10,651 bases of DNA from JBBRNV01 sp038227435 (GTDB taxonomy: Bacteria > Patescibacteriota > Minisyncoccia > Phycocordibacterales > CALRBL01). Shown here one piece after another: positions 1-6,163 of the stretch. The DNA is taken from the NCBI GenBank assembly GCA_038227435.1, contig JBBRPW010000020.1:1-10651 (forward strand), written 5' to 3'. Under the pieces are notes generated by a model. The model was given only the letters and a program-made list of their open reading frames with translations. It did no database searches and was not told the origin of the DNA. Made by a program: the position numbers and the translations under genes. Numbering within the stretch: position 1 is the first letter of the stretch; each line of letters starts with the position of its first letter.

Positions 1-402
1 GGAAGAGATACTGCAATTAAAAATGAAGAGAGGCAAATGAGAATTCTAATGCAGCAAAGTTTCAGTGACACAGGAACTTTTGCTGGTGTTCAAACACAAA
101 GCTGGATTACTGGTTCAGGAGATTGTTCAGTTTATGTTGGAACATATGCGGCACAGGCCAAACAAATTTGTTTAGCAATTGTTAGCTTATCACTTTCAAG
201 TGGTAGTGGTTATTTATGGTCAGGAACAGCTCTTTTAGGTTCTGATCCAAACCAAAATAAATATTATTCAATAATGGCCTATCTCCCTGGTAAAGGAGCC
301 TTTTTCTGTATGGGAAGTAACGGACAAAATACCGACACGGGAACTGCTTCATCACCAACACCCTGGTCGCAACCTGGCTGTTACGGCGATGCAAATCTTT
401 AA
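1..402 (+). CDS. Type IV pilin-like / pseudopilin protein, 3' part only
   Basis: The reading frame is open from the first base to the TAA at 400-402 (133 residues), so the 5' end, including the expected prepilin cleavage site and hydrophobic N-terminal helix, lies outside the window. The visible part starts with a charged stretch 'GRDTAIKNEERQMRIL', which resembles the end of the long N-terminal helix of bacterial pilins and pseudopilins. A Gly/Ser/Thr-rich globular domain follows. It has four cysteines (in GDCS, KQICL, FFCMG and PGCYG), a pattern compatible with disulfide-stapled minor pilins. A Met at base 37 is internal and not the start. Members of this family build type IV pili or pseudopili used for attachment, twitching or DNA uptake; which applies here cannot be told. 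It converges with the next gene, sharing four bases. The family call is inference from sequence character. Confidence 0.7.
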   Translation, partial: GRDTAIKNEERQMRILMQQSFSDTGTFAGVQTQSWITGSGDCSVYVGTYAAQAKQICLAIVSLSLSSGSGYLWSGTALLGSDPNQNKYYSIMAYLPGKGAFFCMGSNGQNTDTGTASSPTPWSQPGCYGDANL

Positions 403-1847
403 TTCACCCTCGTCTCAATAAGCGGAGCATACTTTTTTAAGATGTTTGCAGAAGTTTCTGTTCGTAATTTTATTTCTTCTGTATCGATAAAATCAGCGAT
501 ATTTCTGGGCCTTAAAAAGTCGGCTTCGATTTGTGCAAGTAACTCAGGTTGATTATCTTCGTATGTTACATAATGCTCTTTTCTGATTTTATTAAACTTT
601 TTGAGTAGTTTGTCTGTAATAATAGTTGTAACTACTTGCGTATATGACATTCCTCCGATGTCTTCGTCTTTTCCATTTTCAAACAATTTAATATCGTACC
701 CAGTGTCGGTTCGTAAATCTCTTTCGAAATTAAAGAGGTTTTGTTTTTTTAGAAACAATTCAACTGCATCATCAATCATATCGTTCACGCCAAATACAAT
801 ATTTGGATCATCGACATGAATTACTAATGTATCGGCATGGTTTACGAAGCTTTCAAGATTTTGGGGGACTTTCATTTGAAAATTATGATTTTCACCGTAC
901 CTGGTTTTAATATCTAAAAATAATTCTTTCAGAAACTCTGCCAATGACTTCAGAGCTTCTTCTAATTCAAGCTCTGTATTCTGATTAAACCTATTAAAAT
1001 TAATGGTTCTGTACACTTTGGGAACAACAACTAATTCTCCCTTCGATGTTTCCACTCGGTCTTGCAGATCGGCACTCAAACTTCCGTGCACTAAACGCAA
1101 CCAACCACTAGATATAAGTGCGGAGGTTTCATATTGAGTTCTTTCACCAAGTGGTCTAATTTCTTTCAGTACTGCCTCAACTAATTCACTAGAATAGAGT
1201 CCTCTTGCGTGATCACCTCCCAACATTCTTATTGCTTGCTTAAGAGTATCTTTTGATAACTTTGTATTTAAATAATGTCGAACAGACCGCCCGATTTCAT
1301 ACTCATCAGCCATTGAAATATTTTCTTTTCTCAACTTCTTTTCTATTTCATCGATCGCCTCTCCCTTTGCAAATGAACGACCATTAATTTCTTCCGCATT
1401 CACTTTTCCAATTTCTTCTGTAGCACCCTCAACCAGAACTTCCGCTTCTAATTCCTGAGGTGTGGGAATATTTAACAAAGCACGCTCTTTTTCGCGCTTT
1501 AGTATATATAACTCATTCACCTTATTTCGAAGCATTTCTTTAGGACCTCGAGGAATCTTTCCTAGATCTGGTTTTTTCTCGCTCAGAAATCGATTAATCC
1601 GTGCAGTTATTTCATGTGCTTGATACTCTTTTTCCCCAGATACAACAGATCCAACGAAATCAATAAGCGTAAATAATTCATCGAAACTTTTAACATCATA
1701 AATTCTCTCTAAAAACTCAAGTGATTCTTTCCCCTCGCCTTTATGACCCGGCTGCAATATTGTTCTGTGTATATCATCTCGCATATCTGAATCAAACCCC
1801 TCCTCTCGCCCACTATGATAATTGCTTATAGATTCTTCACTTTTCAT
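399..1847 (-). CDS. Hypothetical cysteine-free protein, 482 residues
   Basis: I do not recognise this family. The protein is highly charged and predicted soluble: there is no signal peptide and no membrane segment. It contains no cysteine and only one tryptophan (residue 249). The first half (about 40-240) is mostly helical with many Lys/Glu pairs. The middle (about 270-290) has a hydrophobic strand 'GELVVVPKVYR'. Residues 335-365 look like a small alpha/beta element ('HADTLVIHVDDPNIVFGV'). The C-terminal third is again helical. No catalytic motif stands out. The ATG at 1847 is supported by an extended -10 (TGCTAATAT) whose hexamer ends six bases upstream; there is no Shine-Dalgarno sequence. 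It runs tail-to-tail into the pilin fragment and follows the 208-residue anchor protein on the same strand after a 61-base gap. A cytoplasmic structural or regulatory role is possible but unsupported. Confidence 0.8.
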   Translation of the reverse strand: MKSEESISNYHSGREEGFDSDMRDDIHRTILQPGHKGEGKESLEFLERIYDVKSFDELFTLIDFVGSVVSGEKEYQAHEITARINRFLSEKKPDLGKIPRGPKEMLRNKVNELYILKREKERALLNIPTPQELEAEVLVEGATEEIGKVNAEEINGRSFAKGEAIDEIEKKLRKENISMADEYEIGRSVRHYLNTKLSKDTLKQAIRMLGGDHARGLYSSELVEAVLKEIRPLGERTQYETSALISSGWLRLVHGSLSADLQDRVETSKGELVVVPKVYRTINFNRFNQNTELELEEALKSLAEFLKELFLDIKTRYGENHNFQMKVPQNLESFVNHADTLVIHVDDPNIVFGVNDMIDDAVELFLKKQNLFNFERDLRTDTGYDIKLFENGKDEDIGGMSYTQVVTTIITDKLLKKFNKIRKEHYVTYEDNQPELLAQIEADFLRPRNIADFIDTEEIKLRTETSANILKKYAPLIETRVN

Positions 1848-1853
1848 AATTAA

Positions 1854-1862
1854 ATATTAGCA
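1854..1862 (-). promoter_or_regulatory. Extended -10 element for the 482-residue protein gene
   Basis: On the minus strand TGCTAATAT ends exactly six bases before the ATG (TAATAT-TTAATT-ATG). The TGn motif is of the extended -10 type. Transcription would begin at or next to the A of the start codon, giving a leaderless mRNA. No convincing -35 box is visible. Confidence 0.5.
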
Positions 1863-1908
1863 TTCAATAGATACTTGAAAAATATTCTACATCTTCACTC
1901 TTCTTTAG

Positions 1909-2535
1909 TTAAAATAATCTAAAAGAAATATTTGCTGGGGGTACAAAGACTGATGCATCTTTATTCCATACTTGGCAATCGTAATCGTACATATTTTGAA
2001 AATCTTGAGCGTTTGTACTTCCTGTTCCTTTTACCGCTGTATTTCCAGGCACATTAACCGGAGTTCCTGAAATTGAAGTTGTGGCTTGAGTATTTTTAGC
2101 CTTTTTGAAACCTTGATTCATCATTGAAGACCAAGAGTACATGAAATCTTTGTCGGTAATAATGTGTGAGGTCATAACACCAGCACTTCCTGCATGTATT
2201 TTAAATTCACCCGCAACATTTTCGCCCGACACAAATACATGACCATCCATTTGCATCTTTGCTTGATTTGAAGAGAAAGTACATTCATAATCTTTTCCAT
2301 ATTTTGCTAAATCTGCAAGTGAACCGTGTACTTTAACTTTTCCACTTGCGTCGACTGACGCTTCATCTTTTTTTACCTTATCGTTATTAACACTATCAGT
2401 ATTATTTTCCGTCATTGCACTTTTTTCAACGTTTACTTTATTGTGTGATTTTGAATACCAAACTCCCCCACCAACAATAATTGCCAATGCCACGATAATA
2501 AGAGGAATAATAAAACCTTTTTGTGAGTTTTGCAT
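1909..2535 (-). CDS. Membrane-anchored hypothetical protein, 208 residues
   Basis: A short basic start (MQNSQKG) leads into one hydrophobic segment at about residues 8-26 ('FIIPLIIVALAIIVGGGVW'). A polar Asn/Lys/Ser/Asp-rich linker (about 30-68) and a globular outer domain follow. The anchor resembles the N-terminal helices of CPR pilin-like and 'KGFI'-type proteins, but no clear prepilin peptidase site is present and there is no lipobox. The outer domain has just two cysteines, Cys85 ('YECTF') and Cys187 ('YDCQVW'), probably disulfide-bonded, and a short Phe-Val-Pro-Pro tail near the C-terminus. It is likely held in the membrane facing outward, with an unknown ligand. A -10-like TAATAT ends six bases before the ATG. 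The gene lies downstream of tRNA-Gln on the same strand. Function is not assigned. Confidence 0.75.
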   Translation of the reverse strand: MQNSQKGFIIPLIIVALAIIVGGGVWYSKSHNKVNVEKSAMTENNTDSVNNDKVKKDEASVDASGKVKVHGSLADLAKYGKDYECTFSSNQAKMQMDGHVFVSGENVAGEFKIHAGSAGVMTSHIITDKDFMYSWSSMMNQGFKKAKNTQATTSISGTPVNVPGNTAVKGTGSTNAQDFQNMYDYDCQVWNKDASVFVPPANISFRLF

Positions 2536-2541
2536 AAATAA

Positions 2542-2547
2542 ATATTA
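2542..2547 (-). promoter_or_regulatory. -10-like element for the 208-residue protein gene
   Basis: TAATAT-TTATTT-ATG on the minus strand has the same six-base spacing as several other genes here, which suggests a leaderless start. The region is very AT-rich, so chance is a real alternative; another TATAAT lies at 2553-2558. Confidence 0.35.
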
Positions 2548-2584
2548 AATAATTATAAACAGTGTGTACCTTAAACTAGATACA

Positions 2585-2593
2585 ATTATATCA
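2585..2593 (-). promoter_or_regulatory. Alternative extended -10 upstream of the 208-residue protein gene
   Basis: TGATATAAT is a perfect extended -10 between the tRNA and the gene. It would start a transcript near 2578 with a leader of about 43 bases. It has no good -35 and competes with the closer element at 2542-2547. Confidence 0.35.
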
Positions 2594-2624
2594 CGGATGA
2601 GTGTTACCGCTTTGCGTATTCGTG

Positions 2625-2695
2625 TTGCCGATCAGGGACTCGAACCCCAATACCATCCTCCAGAGGGATGTGTCCTACCATTAGACGAATCGGCA
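2625..2695 (-). tRNA. tRNA-Gln (anticodon CUG)
   Basis: The minus strand folds as a complete 71-base cloverleaf. The acceptor stem is TGCCGAT/ATCGGCA with discriminator A. The D stem is GTCT/GGAC with a GG-containing loop. The anticodon stem is CATCC/GGATG with loop CTCTGGA, placing CTG at positions 34-36 after T33. There is a four-base variable loop. The T arm is TGGGG/CCCTG with loop TTCGAGT. The U1-A72 pair is typical of tRNA-Gln. The 3' CCA is not encoded, so it must be added by a CCA-adding enzyme. It reads CAG codons; charging may be direct or through Glu-tRNA-Gln amidation, and nothing here decides which. Confidence 0.93.
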
Positions 2696-2782
2696 TTATT
2701 AACATTGCTAAACAGTGTTTTGAGAATAACACTTATAGATAAAAAGTGAAGTTGATCGAGAACATTTAAAAAGTTCTATGTC

Positions 2783-3370
2783 CTAAAACAATTCCCCTTT
2801 TTCAGTCTCAATAATCTTCATAAATTCGTCGAAATAAGCAATAACTATCGTATCGTCGTGTAGTTTTTTACGTTTTAGGGAAATCAACATATCAAAGCTG
2901 ACTTTATTTTGTTTCCAGGTCCTTCTCTTATCTAGATATACATTAAAAATTGGCTGTACCTTATCGAGTGCGTACACGAACTTAGATTCGTCGTCTTCCT
3001 TTTTTTCATATTGATGAATGAGTGCTGTTAATTCTGAAAATTCAGTAAACTCTTTTTCAATTCTCTTAAGTGCTGCTTCTTCACGTTCAACTTTTTCAAC
3101 TTCACTAGTATCTGTTCGGCCGAAAAAACTTGTATCCCCTGCATATGTTTCAACAATGTCGTGAACGAGTGAATATGAAATTACTTTATTAATATCGAGT
3201 ATAAACTTCCCTGTACTCACCATGTACCAAGCAATCATTGCCAATTGATACGAATGTTCTGCGTCATTTTCCTGACGATCTTGTCCATTTACTAAAAGTT
3301 TCCGCTCAATCAATCTAAAATTATTCAAAAACTCTGCGAATTTTAAAATATTTTGAATTGAGGGGTTCAT
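2783..3370 (-). CDS. HD-domain phosphohydrolase, YfbR-like 5'-nucleotidase
   Basis: A 195-residue cytoplasmic protein of the HD superfamily, HD_3/YfbR-like group. The metal-binding set is visible: His39 in 'DAEHSYQLA', His70-Asp71 in 'SLVHDIVET', and Asp136 in 'YALDKVQP', with spacing very close to E. coli YfbR. Relatives remove the phosphate from (deoxy)nucleoside 5'-monophosphates, so a role in nucleotide pool balance or salvage is likely; exact substrate is not readable. The frame continues 16 codons upstream to another ATG (3418), but I chose the ATG at 3370 because TATAAT sits exactly six bases before it, which would place the upstream ATG outside the transcript, and because family proteins begin with this 'ILKFAEFLNNFRLIERK'-like helix. 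It lies downstream of pyrG on the same strand. Confidence 0.85.
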   Translation of the reverse strand: MNPSIQNILKFAEFLNNFRLIERKLLVNGQDRQENDAEHSYQLAMIAWYMVSTGKFILDINKVISYSLVHDIVETYAGDTSFFGRTDTSEVEKVEREEAALKRIEKEFTEFSELTALIHQYEKKEDDESKFVYALDKVQPIFNVYLDKRRTWKQNKVSFDMLISLKRKKLHDDTIVIAYFDEFMKIIETEKGELF

Positions 3371-3376
3371 ACGTCT

Positions 3377-3382
3377 ATTATA
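3377..3382 (-). promoter_or_regulatory. -10 box (TATAAT) for the HD phosphohydrolase gene
   Basis: A consensus TATAAT is followed by AGACGT and the ATG at 3370. Transcription starting six to seven bases downstream would begin on the start codon, giving a leaderless mRNA and fixing the start. No -35 match at normal spacing. Confidence 0.55.
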
Positions 3383-3436
3383 TCGTCTTTTTGGATATAT
3401 GTTTCTGCTCAATTTCACCTATTTTTGGCACTTTTC

Positions 3437-3472
3437 GCCTTACTTATTGGCTTATTTTTTGGCTTATTTCAG
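3437..3472. repeat. Three-copy 12-base tandem repeat across the pyrG stop
   Basis: On the plus strand the units are GCCTTACTTATT, GGCTTATTTTTT and GGCTTATTTCAG. The last unit contains the pyrG stop codon (3464-3466). The repeat fills much of the pyrG-HD gene gap. It forms no hairpin and no CRISPR-like spacer structure; replication slippage is the simplest origin. Confidence 0.5.
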
Positions 3473-5209
3473 ACTTTTTCCAACAACCTTAATAAACTCA
3501 CTAAAAAGTGGATGTGGAGAGAGTGGTCGTGCTTTAAATTCAGGGTGAAACTGAGTTCCTAAATAAAATGGATGTTGATCAAATGGGAGCTCGGCAATTT
3601 CCATTAATCGCCCATCTTTTGATTTTCCAGAAAATCGTAAACCGTGCCCTTCAATTTCAGAAATGTATTCAGGATTTACTTCATATCGGTGTCGATGTCG
3701 TTCTAAAATTTTATTTGTTTTATATGCATGTTCAGCAACAGTTCCTTTCATTAAGTGAGCTTCATAGGCTCCCAACCTCATACTTCCCCCAAAATTTCCG
3801 GCGTCTAAATTTTTTCGCTGTTCTGGCATAATATCAATTACAACATGCGAACTATTGGGATCAATCTCAGCTGTATGTGCGTCTTTCCATCCTAAAACAT
3901 TCCTCGCATATTCAATTACCATTAATTGCATTCCATAGCACAAACCAAAACATGGAATTTTGTGTTCTCGTGCAAATCGTAAAACATTTATTTTTCCTTC
4001 AACACCTGTTGATCCAAAGCCTCCGGGAACAACAATACCGTCATACTCTTTCAAAGCATTAAAAATGCGACCTCCATTTGTTGTAGCGGTGCTGTATTTC
4101 CCTTCGTAATCCTTAGCATTTAACCAGTGTAATTTCGCTTTAAAACCCTGTGAATAGGCCGAAAACTTAATAGCCTCAATTACCGACACATATGCATCCG
4201 CAAGTACAAAACCTCCTGTTTCGAAATATTTTCCTACTACTGCAATATTTAAAACCTTATCGGCATTTTTTACACTTCGCACAAATTTTTTCCAACCATT
4301 AATATTTGTTGGACTATCTTTAAGCTTCAGTTTTCGCATTATGAGTGAACCAATATTGTCACGCTCAAAGTTAAGTGGTACATCGTACACACTATCAATA
4401 TCGGGAGCAGAGATAATACAATCCGTGGGTACATTACATGAAATGGCAATTTTTTCTTTTCGTTTATCGTCAACAGGTACTTCACTTCTAGCAATAATCA
4501 CATCCGTATGAACTCCATATGAATTTAATTGTTTAATAGCGTTCTGCGTCGGCTTTGATTTCATCTCGCCCAATTTATTTGGAATTGGCATATAACTTAC
4601 CATCACAAACAGTACATCTTCTGGAAACTTTATTTTCATTACGCGCGCTGCTTCAATAAACATTACATTTTGATAATCCCCAACTGTTCCTCCAATTTCC
4701 ACAATTGAAATATCAGATTTCGAAACCGACGCTGAATTTTTTATTCGATCAATAATTTCATCACGAATTGCATCGGCATCTATACATTTTCCTTTAAAAC
4801 CCAACGCCCGCTCTTTATCAATTACATATTTGTATACCATTCCACTTGTCATATAATCACTTTTTTCAACATCTCGATTTAAAAACCGCTCATAATTTCC
4901 CATATCTTGATCCGTCTCGAGTCCACTATTTAAAACAAAAACCTCACCGTGTTCGGTGGGGTTCATTGTGCCGGCGTCGACGTTTAAATATGGGTCAACT
5001 TTTACAATATTTACTTTTTTACCTTTTCCTTCAAGAATCGTTCCGAGTGATGATGTGGTAATTCCTTTTCCTACTCCAGACATTACTCCCCCGAGGACGA
5101 AAATATATTTATGGTTTTTTAAATGAGATGGTTGCTGTTTCGCTGTCTTAACTGATGCTTTTCTTTTTTTTGTAATTACTGATGATACACGGGTTTTGGT
5201 AGACTCCAT
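3464..5209 (-). CDS. pyrG: CTP synthase (glutamine-hydrolysing)
   Basis: Makes CTP from UTP, ATP and glutamine, the last step of pyrimidine nucleotide synthesis, in the cytoplasm. The synthetase domain begins with P-loop 'GGVMSGVGKG' (40-49), then 'VDPYLNVDAGTMNPTEHGEVFV' (split here as DPYLNVDAGTMNP and TEHGEVFV), 'EIGGTVGDYQN' and the UTP-site stretch 'GEMKSKPTQNAIK'. A C-terminal class I glutamine amidotransferase domain has the oxyanion loop 'PGGFGSTG', the nucleophile Cys424 in 'GLCYGMQ', and His555/Glu557 in 'QFHPEF', so the triad is complete. At 581 residues it is longer than the usual 530-550, because of a basic N-terminal extension of about 33 residues with no counterpart in typical PyrG. 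No alternative Met exists before the P-loop. It follows uppP after 52 bases on the same strand. Confidence 0.97.
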   Translation of the reverse strand: MESTKTRVSSVITKKRKASVKTAKQQPSHLKNHKYIFVLGGVMSGVGKGITTSSLGTILEGKGKKVNIVKVDPYLNVDAGTMNPTEHGEVFVLNSGLETDQDMGNYERFLNRDVEKSDYMTSGMVYKYVIDKERALGFKGKCIDADAIRDEIIDRIKNSASVSKSDISIVEIGGTVGDYQNVMFIEAARVMKIKFPEDVLFVMVSYMPIPNKLGEMKSKPTQNAIKQLNSYGVHTDVIIARSEVPVDDKRKEKIAISCNVPTDCIISAPDIDSVYDVPLNFERDNIGSLIMRKLKLKDSPTNINGWKKFVRSVKNADKVLNIAVVGKYFETGGFVLADAYVSVIEAIKFSAYSQGFKAKLHWLNAKDYEGKYSTATTNGGRIFNALKEYDGIVVPGGFGSTGVEGKINVLRFAREHKIPCFGLCYGMQLMVIEYARNVLGWKDAHTAEIDPNSSHVVIDIMPEQRKNLDAGNFGGSMRLGAYEAHLMKGTVAEHAYKTNKILERHRHRYEVNPEYISEIEGHGLRFSGKSKDGRLMEIAELPFDQHPFYLGTQFHPEFKARPLSPHPLFSEFIKVVGKSLK

Positions 5210-5217
5210 GTTTATTA

Positions 5218-5223
5218 ATTCTA
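5218..5223 (-). promoter_or_regulatory. Possible -10 element for pyrG
   Basis: TAGAAT lies eight bases before the ATG, which would give a near-leaderless mRNA. The alternative is TATAAG at 5237-5242, which would give a leader of about 28 bases carrying GCGGAG, though that is rather far from the ATG to serve as a ribosome site. No terminator is visible after uppP, so read-through is also possible. Confidence 0.35.
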
Positions 5224-5261
5224 CTCCGCTTTATTCTTATAGATAGTCTTGACGAGCGAAC

Positions 5262-6128
5262 TTAAAAGATGAATAGAAGTGCCAAAATACCAACAATAAT
5301 TCTATACCAAGCAAATACATTGAATGAATTCTTTTTAATAAACGATAGGAGGCTGGCAATTACGGCGTAGGCTACAAAGAAAGATGCGAGAAAACCAACC
5401 GCAAGCACCCCTAGTTGATCATTATTGAAACTAGAAGCGTTTTTATAAATATCATATAACGTTGCAACTACCATCGTTGGAATGGCGAGCATAAATGAAA
5501 AATCAACCGCCTTCTCACGGCTAATATTTAAAAGTCTCCCCCCATACACCGTTGCTGCGGAGCGAGAAACTCCAGGAATTAACGCTAAACATTGATAACA
5601 ACCAATTAAGAAGGCTTTTTTAAGCGTGATGCTTGCATATGTTTTTTGCAATTTTATTTCAACAGGATTCATTCCTTCTTGGTTTTCTACTTTGCCTTCA
5701 ACACCAGCCTGCATTCCTAGTTCAGTATCAATTTCATCCTTACCTTCCCTATCTTCCTTATCTTTAAAGTACCTTTCCAAGAAAAGCATGGCAATTCCTC
5801 CCAAAATAAGCACCCAAGCAATGGCGCTTCCATTTCCTAAAAGCTCCTTTATTTTTTTATACAAAAGCAATCCAACAATTCCAGTTGGAATAAATCCGAC
5901 AATCGACTTAAGCATTAATTGTCGACTGCTCATTATTTTTTTTCCAAAAAATAATACAGCGGCTAAAATTGCACCGGATTGAATAATAATATCGAAACTC
6001 TTTGTAAATTGAGTTGCTGATATTTGTAAAATTTTAGTGGCAAAAACAATATGAGCTGTTGATGATACAGGTAAGAATTCTGTTATTCCTTCAACAATTC
6101 CTAAAATAATTGATTGTAAAATATTCAT
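5262..6128 (-). CDS. uppP: Undecaprenyl-diphosphatase (BacA/UppP family)
   Basis: An integral membrane enzyme that dephosphorylates undecaprenyl diphosphate to recycle the lipid carrier for peptidoglycan and surface glycans; the family is linked to bacitracin resistance. Both signature motifs are present: 'EGITEFLPVSSTAH' (13-26) and 'PGVSRSAATV' (185-194, where most relatives have SRSGAT). Hydrophobic segments occupy most of the chain, with a re-entrant N-terminal pattern. At 288 residues it is a little longer than the usual 265-280. The extra length lies in a highly charged, Glu/Lys/Gly-rich linker at about 121-165 between membrane segments. The ATG at 6128 is supported by TATAAT exactly six bases upstream. 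It sits 35 bases after secA on the same strand, so it may also receive read-through. Confidence 0.96.
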   Translation of the reverse strand: MNILQSIILGIVEGITEFLPVSSTAHIVFATKILQISATQFTKSFDIIIQSGAILAAVLFFGKKIMSSRQLMLKSIVGFIPTGIVGLLLYKKIKELLGNGSAIAWVLILGGIAMLFLERYFKDKEDREGKDEIDTELGMQAGVEGKVENQEGMNPVEIKLQKTYASITLKKAFLIGCYQCLALIPGVSRSAATVYGGRLLNISREKAVDFSFMLAIPTMVVATLYDIYKNASSFNNDQLGVLAVGFLASFFVAYAVIASLLSFIKKNSFNVFAWYRIIVGILALLFIF

Positions 6129-6134
6129 ACACCT

Positions 6135-6140
6135 ATTATA
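6135..6140 (-). promoter_or_regulatory. -10 box (TATAAT) for uppP
   Basis: TATAAT-AGGTGT-ATG on the minus strand, the same geometry as the HD gene (TATAAT-AGACGT-ATG). It predicts a leaderless uppP mRNA starting just after the secA stop codon. Confidence 0.55.
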
Positions 6141-6163
6141 TATTTAGGCAATTAATTTTAGTA

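Noticed and set aside
2714..2733. AGTGTT/AACACT inverted repeat upstream of tRNA-Gln
   Set aside because: Only six base pairs with an eight-base loop and no T tract; too weak to call an operator or terminator.
2564..2749. Plus-strand protein frame of 61 codons
   Set aside because: It overlaps the tRNA-Gln gene on the other strand and has no supporting signals.
3371..3418. 16-residue N-terminal extension of the HD protein (ATG 3418)
   Set aside because: A perfect TATAAT lies inside this stretch, six bases before the internal ATG, and the extension has no family counterpart.
3437..3472. CRISPR-like repeats
   Set aside because: Units are 12 bases, directly adjacent and without spacers.
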